From: Membranipora membranacea
Lineage: Eukaryota > Bryozoa > Gymnolaemata > Cheilostomatida > Membraniporidae
Direction of reading: 5' to 3'
NCBI GenBank assembly: GCA_914767715.1
Contig: OU612073.1
Location: forward strand, 13,764,001 to 13,828,000
DNA: 64,000 bases
Below are positions 35,801 to 48,427 of this stretch, piece by piece. The notes under the pieces were generated by a model that worked only from the letters and a program-made list of their open reading frames with translations, did no database searches and had not been told where the DNA came from. The translations under genes were made by a program, and so were the position numbers. Each line of letters opens with the position of its first letter. Position 1 is the stretch's first letter.

Positions 35801-38800
35801 TGTCAGAACAGAATGTGCCGCAATGTATCAGATGAGGACAACTATGCTTTTAACAGCCAATTCACAGTCTCCATTACCATACTGGACACATATTCCAGAC
35901 TCTTTCATAAGCTGGGTATTATGTTTCCATCCAGCTTGGAAAGTGCTGCATAGCGTGTTTTGTAATATTTTTTCTCAAAGACATGACAGCTGAATTCATC
36001 CTATTGGTTGTTGTAGCACACCTGAGATGATGGTATGGTCATCCCTTATATCTCGTGTACATACGAAGTACGTTTACATTGGGAGGAATGTAGCCCATTT
36101 CTCCGAGTTTGATAGACTAGAGAGGCTGGTTAGGCAAATCAGTAGTTTGAATGTCACAGTGGTTGGGAGTGCCGTGAGAGGATTCATGAGTGGCAGGGTA
36201 AGCTTGAAATTTACTATTTAGGCAAAATCAAGGCAACGTTACAGTCTCATTGATTGCATCCTATATTGTACATAGTAGACTGTATTATACTCACTGTAAA
36301 ACCTCATTATAAAATCACAAGACTTGAAAGTAAATTGCTGTGTTTTCAAAAAGAACTTTTTTTCCATTAACAAGTCATTACACACTTTTAATATTATGCC
36401 TGACACCTAAAACCATTTATTCATTGACCGTAGTTATATTACTGGTTTGTTTTCCCTGATATGCCTTACAAGGTCCTATAATGGTATAATTCTTTGTTTT
36501 ACTTCAGTGGAGCACAGGTTGTTCACAGTCTATATTACGTAATTACACTCTGGTATATAGACATGGCTATGAGAGGTCCGAAGAGGAATGTCTCTTCTGT
36601 GACCACATTCAAGGTCCTTTCGCTGCTAAAACACAACTCTTCAAGCAGGTTGGTTCAGAAACAAGCGTACAATAGCCCAAATTCTAGTGGACAGGGGGGG
36701 TACCACCCTGAGACGTCTGCAAAAAAATGAGAAACACAAAAATTTTCAAATTTGGAGTTACACCTCCTACAATACAAAACTTGTTAAAAATTACTCAATT
36801 TAGGTACCCAATTAGACTTGAGATGCAAATGATAACTTAAACTCTTTAATCTGTCTTAAATTAAAACATCCTTTACATATAAATCTGATGAAAAAAGTAT
36901 ATCAACATTCCATTTATTAGGAAAACCTCTTTTCATTCTAGATAAAGCTTAAGGAAGTAAAGAAAACTGCAACAAGTAGCTTTGCCCTCTGGTTTCTAAA
37001 GCTGAAAGCTGCTGGCAAACAGGCTCTTGTGTGTCCAGATTCTATGTCATTTGTAACTGATGAGAGTACTGAGCCAACTAAACGAGAAGACTGGCTCGAT
37101 CTGGTGCGAAAACTTCAGGTGAGTCTTATGGTTCCCCGGCTACAGCCAGTGGTTGGTCGAGAGACTTCTTACCACATATCAAGGTCCACAACGGTTACAA
37201 TGCTACAGTCTAGCAGTGGTATGACATATAAGCACATCATTGATGCACCATAATGACATCTTTTTGGTGAATTCTGTTTTATTTTGCTATGTTATGTTTA
37301 ATTTTAATAGTTTATTCTTCTGATCTTCACAGATTGAGAAGTTGAACCTTCCATTAAATAGAGTATTCGAATACACATGTTCTGAGGCAAATTCACATTG
37401 CGCAAACAGCAAAGACAAGAAAGGAGTTGCCCTTTCACACTGCTGTATGAAGGCATTGTCAGACAGTGTCCAGTTAGTCATCAGAAATTTTGAGGTGAGT
37501 ACAGTTAATAGATTATTGGCTTGATTCAGTTGAACTCAAACACTAAATACCGAGACTTCTCTGTTTTATGACAACACTAGTTCATCACTGTCATGCAATG
37601 ATAATATACAAGTTCTTTGAGAACACAGTGACATTGCTTTTATTAGATCGCTCTTCTAATGATGAAATACTACACACACTATGTTTCTGTTGAAGGAAGT
37701 GGGAATATTGTATGAGCTTATTGGAGGTACCCTGTTAGGAGCAGTTAAACTCAATGCATATCTTCCCTGGGAGTTAGACGCAGACCTCCTAATACATCCT
37801 AATAATAAAACTGCTTTTACTGAACAAGTACAACCCTATCTAAACAGTCAAGGCTTTAAAGTGGTAGGATATTAAATTAATGCATTTATCATTTTTAAGT
37901 AATGTTGAGGAAAGGAGTTGTTAGCCCTTACATTGATAGCAGACAACTCACGGAGTCATGGGATGTATGTATGTATGTATGTATGTAGCTGTATTTTGAC
38001 CATGGAACCATTTAGATGCGGAGACATTCAAAATTACCGTTATAGGTCTTTTGGTATAAAAAATGGAGAGAGCGTCAAAAGTAAAAATATTTTTCTCAAA
38101 GAAAAATTGTAAAGATCTTAACAGGCATTCCAGAAATTGATCAGAGGGGATTTCGCCCTGAGTTGAGTTCTGGTTTGGGGCTTTGTTATTGATGATTTGC
38201 ACCCATGTGATGGACGCGCTGAAACTGATGGTTTGTGCCTTTTGATTTGTTCATGCAGACTATGGTTGATGTTCGTATTGATGTTAGATGTATGCTGTTG
38301 GTAATGCTGCTGCATAAGGTCTAATATAGGTGTTATCTGACAGCGCGCCACTCTATCCATGTAATCAGTTGTGTCTGGCTTTATGATTTTCAAAGCCAGG
38401 TTTTTCTATTATTTCCACCTTAGCCCTTTTGAGATGTCATGGAGAACCATGCTGGCACTGCATAAAGTATGGTTGGTCGTATACATGCAATATTAAAGTT
38501 TCTCAGTAGGTTAAAAGGAATGCCTGATCTCTTGAGGTCTAGCAGGGTGTATATAAGTTTTCTGGTCTTTTCTGCTATGTTGTCCACATGTTGCCTGAAG
38601 GTGAGATGCTTGTCAATAGTCACACCAAGGAATTTTGTAGCATCTTCAGCAGTTATTGTGGATGAAGTCAGCTCAAACAATAAAATTAACATGATTATTA
38701 TCAACAGCTTCCCATGGAAGTGATCTGCGGTCCCTAGTTTTTCAATTTTTCATGATGCGCAATGTGTGATAGTCTGTGGTAATGCATCTCATCTTTCTGT

Positions 38801-39751
38801 AAAAAACCTGACAGTTAAATTTGCTGTGAAATGATTTTAATTCCAGGAATCTTTTGATAATAAGTTGACGGAGACAGTGGAATATAGGATCTATGCCATA
38901 CAAAAGTGGAAAATCGAGGTGCTCCCCTGGTCAATAGAGATGGGAAGCACCAAATTGACTAGGCAAGGCTTATCACCAACAACCATCAGCTTGGACGGTA
39001 AAGATATGGTGGTGTCTGAGAGCCCAGGGCTCTATGCTCGCAATCAGTAAGAAAGTAGAAACTTTTTCACACTCTGTTAACTATTACTTTAAATGAAGAA
39101 CTTTCAAATCTGTGGATCTCTATGAATTGGCACACCATGGCAAGAGCAAGTGCTTGTCTTTTCAAATGTACACCATGGCCATCACTGGGAGTCGAACCCG
39201 TATTAATCTAGTAAATCACACCAACAGATGGACTGAGACCGGCACCAACTGACTGACCGACAGCACCCACAGCAAGCTCATCCTCACCAGAAAAATGTTT
39301 ACATATGATAAGAAGGCAGGAGTTAACTGATGTCACAAATATTTATAATTCTAAATCGTCAGTTTTTCTCAAATTATTATTTATTTGACGAGAAATTACT
39401 GTTCCTTCACAGAAAGGTATGATGTCGAGGGTACTAGATTCCATTGCTTCCCCTTACATGCTTTCATAGATAATTCGATATTGCAGGTATGGGTTAGAGT
39501 TATTTAGACATGCACCGCACTGGATTCAGATGGATGACACCACCAGATTGACAGATAGAACCCACATATATGAACAAGGGCAGTTTGGTGGATGCGAGCA
39601 GACCGGAAAGTATTTCTGTAAGGATATTTGGATGGCCAAGTCTTACATCGGTGGGAAGTTCTCTAAATGTCCTCAACAAGGATCTCACTTCTGTCTGGAT
39701 CAGTACTCGGTAGATGGAAATCTGCAGTTCAACCCACAAGGAATTAGCTGA
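32855..39751 (+). CDS. fukutin/FKRP-like LicD-family transferase, copy A, 12 exons, 721 aa
   Basis: Exons: 32855-32946, 33237-33387, 33741-33848, 34555-34852, 35386-35608, 36017-36197, 36508-36648, 36942-37118, 37333-37494, 37696-37863, 38847-39046, 39487-39751. All have GT..AG introns, the phases are consistent, and the 2166 nt are open to TGA. Exon 1 gives a type II signal anchor (about residues 11-30), which suggests the Golgi lumen. Exons 5-6 resemble the FKRP stem region. Exon 10 carries the LicD core GGTLLGAVKLNAYLPWELDA, with an acidic D539-A-D541 expected to bind metal/CDP substrate. The C-terminal exon is Cys-rich. FKRP and fukutin transfer ribitol phosphate to alpha-dystroglycan; the acceptor of this invertebrate relative is unknown. 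It is the only intact member of the three-copy cluster. Confidence is high for the family and lower for the exact enzyme. Confidence 0.85.
33741..34852 (+). CDS. copy A exons 3-4: duplicated stalk exon with NTS repeats
   Basis: Exon 3 (33741-33848) and the start of exon 4 (34555) encode the same motif (IVRKRIAERLTGVGPAY and MIRKRTSEKLHGV...GPAY), while copy B has one such exon (43685-43895). Exon 4 also holds about four copies of a 10-codon unit around (E)RQNTS/GEAQNTS (about 34650-34735), which create several N-glycosylation sequons in the luminal stalk. Both exons begin in phase 0 and exon 3 is 108 nt, so exon 3 could be skipped without a frameshift. Confidence 0.7.
37963..37987. repeat. 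(ATGT)n microsatellite at a LINE 3' end
   Basis: About six ATGT units adjoin the LINE relic in intron 10 of copy A, in the position of a LINE 3' microsatellite tail for a minus-strand insert. Confidence 0.7.
37988..38704 (-). mobile_element. 5'-truncated LINE in intron 10 of copy A
   Basis: The minus-strand frames at 38420-38704 and 38118-38393 carry KFLGVTIDKHLTFRQHVDNI and following RT-thumb and C-terminal sequence of a CR1/Jockey-like LINE, split by a frameshift. The corresponding intron of copy B (47310-47666) lacks it, so it inserted into A after the A/B duplication or was lost from B. Confidence 0.75.
39175..39290 (-). mobile_element. tRNA-derived SINE remnant in the last intron of copy A
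   Basis: Minus-strand box B GGTTCGACTCC (about 39189-39199) and upstream GTCAGTCAGTTGGTGCCGGTCTCAG resemble a tRNA head. A homologous copy is in the same intron of copy C (about 51540-51640), but none is seen in copy B. Confidence 0.6.
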
Positions 39752-39948
39752 CTCTTTACTTAAAAGTAACGTTTATCTATTCTTTACCCTGTTTTTATAT
39801 CATCTTACACTAACTCATTACAGAATGTGACATACATTCTAAGCATTGCAATTCTGTCTGTCGCAGGGGGAAGCTATTCGTGAAAAAATACTCTAGCTGA
39901 ATGAGGTTTTGCCTTAATTGAAATTAATATTCCCACTAAAACACTTTC

Positions 39949-40222
39949 ACTGCATTTCCATGGAACGACTTGGCCTATTATCAGGGCTCTTCGAGCCATG
40001 GAAATATCTTCTGCACTGAGCTTTTCCAGCTACAGGCTATAGCGAGCAGGCGTGGCTGAGCGATTAGCATCAATGAATTTTACTGGTTCAAGTCCTGGTG
40101 GTAGCAGATATCTTTTGATGGATTCATTTTAGCTCTATACATGCATATTTCCAGGGCGAGCCAAGAGGTGACAATTCAGCATGATCTAGGCCGACCTCAA
40201 AATCCACATGGAAACATGGTGT
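39949..40222. mobile_element. second copy of the TIR element with tRNA-like core
   Basis: It starts CACTGCATTTCCATGG and ends CACATGGAAACATGGTG as at 17562-17887. The core (40045-40107) has box A TGGCTGAGCGATTAGC and box B GGTTCAAGTCC, closer to consensus than in the other copy. It lies just downstream of LicD-like copy A. Confidence 0.65.
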
Positions 40223-42114
40223 TTATAAAACTAAACAGCAAATTTTCAAAATTATTTAGCTTTTCATTATTGTGTTATTTTCAATAGTTTGATTTTCATC
40301 TCCAAACAACAACGTAATAAAAAGTTTGGTTAGCAGCTAAGCTTTAACATAAATCTTTAATTTAATGAGCACAGTAAATTCATGTTATTCATTTTATATC
40401 AATAGCTTTCTACATTTACTTTTTATAATCTTTTAACCACTGGAATTTTACTGCAATGCTTTGATCGCTGTATTGCCGATTTTTAGAAGGAAAATATAAA
40501 AAACATAGAACATATATTGTGACTTATCCTGATTAGAGATTTTTTCAAGCTATCATGTCGGAAAACTTGACAACAATAAGATGGACTCTTCAGGGTAGCT
40601 AAAATTAACTGTATCCAGCCATGAGTGGCAAATGAGCAGCCAGTTGTGGTTAGGTGAGTTTACAAGAATTTGACAGTATACTGTCATCAGTGGCAAAAAT
40701 CTTATTTCTTACCATCTTCTACATGGGGAGATGTAACGAGTCACAAATGCATCAGTCTGAGCGGGATTCAGACACCTCGGCACGTCTAAAATCATTATCT
40801 CAGAGCTCTGAATATACCCTGCCATAACTGAACTGATGAATGACAGTGAGTCCACATATTTTTACCAGTGAGGTAGGAATATAGTTATTATTATTATAGT
40901 TATCACACCCTACGGCCTACAACATCAAAAGTCAACCCTCATGATAAGCATCTCTCAACAGCCACAACCTACCACAACCTCACAGCCTATTCTGGAAAGC
41001 TCTTTTGATATTTGATTATTGTCTGTCTTAGCTCTTGTTCCATAGCCAGGTGAGTATCACTAATTCAAGTAGGTAGCGTCAGAAATTTTTCTGGGCATGT
41101 TTGGTAAAATATTGAACGGATAAAAGAAACTGCTCTCTTGGCTGAAAAACAATAGGATGTAACTAAAAAGATGCAGGTTGTTTTGGGTGGTAATTTACAA
41201 ATTGACTAAACTCACTTTGGGCTATCTTGTGTTGTGTTGAGGTGAATTTTTACCTGATAAAAAACAATAGCAATGTTTTTGAAGTTAGAGACAAGTTATT
41301 CGGAATGTCTAAGCAAAAAGTAAACCCTTAGAATATGAATTATATTGCATACACGCACATAACCAAGGTATGGCTTGATCACAATACACCATCACAACTG
41401 CCTTGTCTATAACATTTAATTACATGCCATGACCCTTTTCTACCCTCCCCCTCCTTACATAAAAACAAGAAGATTATTTGTTCATCAGAGGCACTGGCAT
41501 CAGGGGTCTATAATCCATGTTGAGGATTGCAAGGCAAGGCGCACTTTCTATGCCATTTTAAGCAGATAATTTCAACAGTAATAATTACTCTATATATGGT
41601 GTAGTGAGTTTAGAGGTAGTAATTACCTTTAAACTCCATATAACTACCGCCTCTAAACTCTCTACTCTATGAGCCCTTATTTTGACGTTTCATAAACAAT
41701 GGAAAACGATCCTCTTATCATTTCACAAGACCCAGCTCATTTGTGACCGTAAATATTTTATGTCACTAGTCATCGAGTTTACGGTCTGTTTGCATCACAT
41801 CTAAGCCCACTCAGTGTAAGTGTATTTTTTACATTATTATTTATTACAATAAATTTGTAGGTAATTCCAGGCAACACACAATGCATTCTCATATATCATG
41901 TTTGAATTGTCATAACCATTGCATTCATATTTCATGTGTACAAATGTGTGAGTTTTTTTTCTTTATGCAGCATTTGAATATGTGCCCATTTTTTCAATGC
42001 TCTAATAAAGCTATCCCAATTTGGAGTTATTATAATAAACAGAGAGTGGATCCATTCCATAACATCTATTTGTTTTTTATTTGTAGTTGAGCTTATACAT
42101 TTTGTGGTCTGATC
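40223..42114. other. 3' flank of copy A and 5' flank of copy B
   Basis: No gene. About 40370-40990 is homologous to 48860-49460 downstream of copy B and, inverted, to about 50070-50700 downstream of copy C. The duplicated unit therefore extends at least 1 kb past the stop codon. A hairpin with GAGTTTAGAGG/CCTCTAAACTC arms is at about 41606-41658. Confidence 0.65.
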
Positions 42115-43684
42115 ATGGCCGGATTATTTAAGACAATGTCCGTGATTAGTGGAGTATGTTGGCTGACGCTGATAGTTTTCCAGATCCATGATACCTTTCA
42201 GTGAGTGGTTTATTTCGTGTTTATAGTCCTATTTTTACAACAAAAATAAGTAACAGCTACAGTTTGATTAACCTTTGCTAAACATCTTCTAGCCAATGTG
42301 TCAGCTGTGAAAATAGTTACACTGGGGTCAGCAGATATTCAGACATTTGGGTTCTGCGTTTTGCTATCTTTTGATAACATAGAATGTCGGACCAGATTTT
42401 TGCTGACATGTCAACACTCAGTAGGTCGGCAGCATTAAATCGGTGTACAGAAAATCAATATTTGATGACCCTCTGTCCCTTCCTGATGTTCCCCAAACAG
42501 ATAGCCTTGGATTGCTGAATTTCAATCATGAAAATATGAAATAAAACAGTGTTTGCATGTTATTAGGATGTATTAGGGAGTATACAAGCCCTAGCTAAAT
42601 CAAGCTAGATTCAGTTTGTTTGCATTTGGAATTTCTTCTACCCTCTGATCAGTGGCTTATCAGTGGAATGGGAGCTAATCCGAATACCAGGAAACTGGAA
42701 CAAACTGTAATCGAACCACTTTATCAAACTTTATCAAACTAAGCCTCACTGTCCCACATTGCTGGACAGACAAGTTATAATTATGTCTAACTTAACACTT
42801 CCAGGTACCACAATGAAAATGAGCTGTGTACTGTCCCTCACCTTCAATTAAAGTGGTAATTCAAACTTCTAAGAAAACGATCATGTCACCTCAACCACAA
42901 TTAAGAACATCCTTGTTTTGATGCTAATGCTCCATAACATTATAACGCCCTGAAGGTTTATCACAAATTCTAGGAACTAACACTTTAGCTTTAATTACCC
43001 CCATGTTTTGTTGATGATTCTGTTACTCTTGTGCTTTTTTACTGACTGTAGGCTCAGTCGTAGCCTGTCTTGACAAGCTTTAATGTATCGGAAGGGGTCC
43101 ACCCACCCACAACAAAGTTTGTCAGAACATGCTAATTCAGTCCTCTAACATATTTTTCATGTCACAACAGTTTTGAACTGTTTGTAATAAAGCACACATG
43201 AAATTCACACTTGCTCTCTTTCAGTGGTCATCTGTCAGTTATAATACAATCCTTTTATAGAATAAATGATCATAAATCAGGCAAGCACTCAGAAGAGGAA
43301 TCTGGGAGTAAAATCCAGACTTTGGAGATTCTAATCCAGGATATCATCACTAACTGTGACGTTACCAGCTGTAAGGAGATAATGAGGATTATTACTAAAG
43401 CTCAAACTGAGGTCAGTTTAATTAATGCTATTTTTCAGCCTCACCTGTATCTTTTGGCATACGTAGTAAAGTGTTAGTGTCCTATGTTGCCCATTTAGTT
43501 TGTAACGGAAGAGAAGACAGCACTCATTATGTCAAGTTTTCAAGTGACGTCGTTTGTGTATTCAAGGATCCAATGGCAGTTATAGTATACTTGCAAGATT
43601 TGCTTGCAATTGACTGTCACTATATAGATTGCATCGGTCAGTACTACGTTCCATAAATTATTGAGCAAAACATTTTTATCCCAG

Positions 43685-43895
43685 ATCTTAAGAAAAAGAA
43701 TTTCAGGAAGACTAGGTGGTCTAGGACCTGCACACAATGCAAACGTCAACTCCAATACCTTAATCAGTAAGACACACCATACATCTAACGAGGAGGTTCC
43801 CCAGGAGTTAATTAGTGGAACAGAGAAGGAAAGTCCTGATGTTTGTCCTGAGAGATACTTTAATGCTGATTGTGGCAGCGGAACATGTTTCAAAG
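43685..43895 (+). CDS. copy B exon 3, unduplicated stalk exon
   Basis: This single exon corresponds to copy A exons 3 plus 4. It begins with the RKR motif, lacks the expanded NTS repeats and ends with the conserved CPERYFNADCGSGTCFKG segment in phase 1. It probably represents the ancestral state. Confidence 0.7.
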
Positions 43896-46149
43896 GTGAG
43901 ACTCAATTAGAGGGGCATGCCAATATGTGTATCTTACAACATGTATCATACTGACCCGGCTGACCCTTCTATTGGCAACATTTACTTGGGAAGGCCGGAA
44001 GTGGTTGATTATTAACAGTTTGAACTCTTGGAATACTTCAATATTATGTGTACGATGTGGCAAGACTTGATTGTTGATTGGCAGCCAATTATTTTTGCGG
44101 AAAAGAAGTAGATTTGGTTGGGGAAATAGATGGTAGACCCACTGTGTGCAGGGAGTGTGCGACAGAGCATAAGATTGCTCTCCCATTTATTTATTTTGCA
44201 TTAAGACCATTAATTTAAGGACTCTGGGGTATACCCGTGAAGCAACTTATTGTACAGTGATGTAATATAAAATTGGGCATAGCATGAGTTAAGGCTTAAA
44301 AAGAGTAGACCAGACCATCATGCTTTTTGAAAAAAGCAAAAGAGTAAAAAGTAGAATTTGAGAAAAAGTAGATCTAGTAGAGCTGGCAGCCCTGTTGAAA
44401 TTTTTATTACGATAATGGTGAAACTTTTTTGAGCTATCATTAAGATAGATATATTCTGGCACTGGCAACAATCCCCCATTTCCATTATGTCCATTCACTC
44501 AACATCATCAGGATGGTTCCTCAACTATTTTTCATAATAAATGTAATGTTGGTGATACGATTCTTTAAGAGTTGTTGCTGGATACTGATTGTCTATTTCA
44601 GGTTTTGAAATTCAGAATTGCTCCGGGGTTCCTGAGTTTCACACGATACTGACACTAATGTACAACTTTGTACATTATAGCAGTACAGATCTTCAGAGGG
44701 TCCCAGAAATAATACTGTCAGTGCACAAACTCTACCCTGAGCTCAAAATCATAGCTGCAGTGCCCACAGAGTTCAGGGCAAACTTATCTACATCAGATGT
44801 GGTAATAACCAGCCATAGTACCAAGTATGTTTGTAGCCTTATCTCAACAGCTCAATTTTTATTGGATTTAGACAAAAACCACTGATATATACCTTTGTGA
44901 AATGATGGTTTTGTTGTGTTCGTATATGTATCTCATATTTATTCTATTTATCCCATCTTTATTAAAGTATACAAACAATGAAACTTGGCTTGATTTACAT
45001 TTTTCATACAGTTATGAACATTTTTTTTATTGCTTCTCTGGATTTTGCCTACGGTAGTCAACTTACTTTTATTCAAATGTCAATTAAATCTGTCTCTGTC
45101 AGAATGTGCTGCAATGTATCAGGTGAGGACAATTTTTAACTGCCAATTCAATCTCCATAACTGAGCACATATTCCAGATTCTTTCATAAGCTTTTTTTGA
45201 TTTTGCTATCCAAGATTAGAACTTGCTGCAATGTATTTATGATTATTTGTAAAGCTGTCTAAAAATCATCCATGGCAGCTGAATCTTTCCTATTGGATGT
45301 TGTAGGACACCTGAGATGATGGTATGGTCATTCCTTATATCTCGCATACAGACGAAGTACGTTTATATTGGGAGGAATGTAGCCCATTTTACTGAGTTTG
45401 ATAGACTAGAGAGGCTGGTTAGGCAAATCAGTAGTCTGAACGTCACAGTGGTTGGGAGTGCCGCGAGAGGATTCATGAATGGCAGGGTAAGCTCCAAGCC
45501 TAGGCCAGGCTACATGCAAATTTATGGCTGAGTTACTGCTTTAACATCATTTTGTATTGTTTATAGTACAAGCTGCTGTTACAGCGATAAATGATGATTT
45601 GATTTCTCATTAGATATTGTTATTTCACTTGTCTTTTTTCATGCTCTATATAATGGTATATTTCCTTTTTTTACTTCAGTGGGGCACAGGATGTTCACAG
45701 TCTATATTACGTAATTACACTCTGGTATATAGACATGGCTATGAGAGGTCGGAAGAGGAATGTCTCTTCTGTGATCACATTCAAGGTCCTTTCGCTACTA
45801 AAACACAACTCTTCAAGCAGGTTGGTTTACAGCTTTGATCACATGTAAAAGATAATAACCATAGACAGTAGCTACATATGTTTTGGTAACAATACAGAGA
45901 GGTTGACCTACAGTTTACCAAAACCGCCAATTTCCCTCATAATATCCCCAGTGCCTGTAAACATGGCAGTTTTGGTCCGACCGGAACCGCCACTTAAGAG
46001 AAGACAAGTATAATGTTCAGCCACAGTGGCGGTTTTGTCAGATCCATAGAGTATATAATAACTCTATGCTATGGTCAGATCAAACATGCTATTTGATTTA
46101 GTAATTGACTAAGACAACATAGAGGTGGACAACATGGTATTTTATAGGG

Positions 46150-46310
46150 CTTGAACAGCATATACCCTTTAATACCTAATAGATGAACAAGGAAGAAGGG
46201 ATTTCTAACACATCACAGAACTTTTTCAGTGTAAAAATGTTGCATAAGTGCTGCAGAATTTGGACTAGCTGCCAGACTAAAATGTAGCTTTGGCCTTTTG
46301 GTATTCCTTA
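46150..46310. repeat. single-arm relative of the 7812-8326 foldback family, intron of copy B
   Basis: It contains GACTAGCTGCCAGACT and a tail related to the arms of the 7812-8326 element. The inverted counterpart is in the matching intron of copy C (about 53110-53280), so it predates the B/C duplication. Confidence 0.6.
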
Positions 46311-48427
46311 AGTTATCTTGTTTTATTCTAGATAACGCTTAAGCATGAGAAAAGAACTGCAACAAGTAGCTTTGCCCTCTGGTTTCTATAGCTGAAAGCT
46401 GCTGGCAAACAGGCTCTGGTGTGTCCAGACTCTATGTCATTTGTCACTGATGAGAGTACTGAGCCAACTAAACGAGAAGACTGGCTCGATCTGGTGCGAA
46501 AACTTCAGGTGAGTCTTTTGGTTCCCCGGCTACAGCCAGTGGTTGGTCAAGAGACTTCTTACCACATATCAAGGTCCACAACGGTTCCAACAGTTTAGTC
46601 CAGACTGGCTACATCGATAAGTTGCTGTTGATGCACCACAATTAACCAGTTTTTCTGAGGAATTTTATGCTATGTTATGAGTTGTGTCCTTCTTTTATTT
46701 CTGATCTTCACAGATAGGGAAGTTGTATCTTCCATTGAATAGAGTATTTGAATATACCTGTCATGAGGCTTGTACACGCTGTGCACACATCAAAGGCAAG
46801 AAAGGAGTTGCCCTTCCACCCTGCTGCATGAAGGCACTGTCAGACAGTGTCCAGGTCATCATCAAAAAGTTTGAGGTGAATACAGTTAATAGATTATTGG
46901 TTGGAATCAGTTGAAACCATATTTGATTCAGTTGAAAACAAACTCTGAATATCGAGAACACTCTCTCTGATAACAACACTAGTTCACCTATGCTATGCAA
47001 TAATAATATACAAGTGCTTTTAGAATACAGTGGATTGCTCTTGTGGATTCGTGGACTTGTGGACTTGTGCTCTTGTGGACTTGTGGACAGGGGATTGTTC
47101 TTCTATAGATAAATACGGCACACACTGTGTTTCTGTTGAAGGAAGTGGGAATATTGTATGAGCTTATTGGAGGTACCCTGTTAGGAGCAGTTAAACTCAA
47201 TGCATATCTTCCCTGGGAGTTAGACGCGGACCTACGAATACATCCTAATAATAGAACTGCTTTTACTGAACAAGTGAAACCCTATCTAAACAGCCAAGGC
47301 TTTAAAGTGGTAGGATGTTAAATTAATGCATTTATCATTTTTATGCAACGTTCAGGAACAGGAGTCGTTTGCCCTTATATTGATAGCAGACGACTTAAAT
47401 TGCAAGTTTGAGGGTGATGGTGGATGAAATCCGCTCAAACAATAACATCAACACTAAATATAATAACAATATCATAGAAGATTGGTTTTACTTATCAACA
47501 GCTCCTATAGGATTGTATTAACTCTTAGTGTTCTGCAGTTTCTAGTTTTTCAATTTCTCATGATTCCCATGATGCTCAATGTGTGATAGTCCGTGGTAAC
47601 GCATCTCATATTGAGGTGATATAAAACCTGACACTTAGATTTGCTGTGACATGCTATTATTTTCAGGAATCTTATGATAATAATATGACAGGGACAGTGG
47701 AATTCAGTATCCTTGCCAGACAAAAGTGGAAAATTGAGGTCCTCCCCTGGTCATTTGAGATGGGAAGCATTAAACTGACCAGACAAGGGTTATCCCCCGC
47801 GACTATCAGCTTGGATGGTAAAGATATGGTAGTCATGGAGTCTCCAGGTCTCTATGCCCGCAATCAGTAAGAAACTAAATGCATATTTCATCATGCAGTT
47901 TGAAAATAGGGTTCTTGGATTTTATAAATCAGTGGTTTGGCTTTTCATGAATTGAGCAAGAAAAAGCGCACCAATTTGTTTGCATATTATCAGAAGCTGG
48001 GAACTTGCTGTCATCATGGATACCATACCAAATTATCTTTCTGACCTTATTTTTCTTGAATGATAACAATGAAAGTATTGTTCCCTCACAGGAAGGTATG
48101 GGAAGGGTATGATACTTAATTGCTTCCCCTTACATACTTTTATAAATAATTCGATATTACAGGTATGGGTTCGAGGTATACAGACATGCACCACACTTTG
48201 TTTATAATGATGACACCCCCAGACTGACGGATAGAACCCACATATATGAACAAGGGCAGTTTGCTGGATGCGAGCAGACAGGAAAGTATTTTTGTAAGGA
48301 TATTTGGACGGCCAAGTCTTACATAGGTGGGAAGTTCTCTAAATGTCCTGTACAAGGATCTCACTTCTGTCTCGATCAGTACTCGGTAGACGGAAATCTG
48401 CAGTTCAACTCACTAGGAATAAGCTGA

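Larger units (their letters stand above)
42115..48427 (+). pseudogene. LicD/FKRP-like copy B, 11 exons, one nonsense codon
   Basis: Exons: 42115-42200, 43261-43411, 43685-43895, 44602-44824, 45306-45486, 45680-45820, 46332-46508, 46714-46875, 47142-47309, 47667-47866, 48163-48427. Every exon has the length of its counterpart in copy A except exons 1 and 3, and all splice sites are present. Exon 7 contains an in-frame TAG at 46389-46391 where copy A has AAG, so translation would stop after about 350 of 654 residues, before the LicD core in exon 9. The rest, including the GGTLLGAV..PWELDADL motif, is intact. This suggests recent inactivation, readthrough, an allelic null or a sequencing error. 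A truncated stem-only protein is possible. Confidence 0.85.

Noticed and set aside
37963-37987. CRISPR-like or regulatory short repeat
   Set aside because: Simple (ATGT)n microsatellite at a LINE end; there are no spacers and the host is eukaryotic.
38420-38723. Independent gene in intron 10 of copy A
   Set aside because: The minus-strand frame has LINE reverse-transcriptase motifs and the plus-strand frame is its shadow.
39500-39739. Minus-strand 79-codon frame
   Set aside because: Antisense shadow of the last exon of copy A; the same shadow occurs at 48140-48364.
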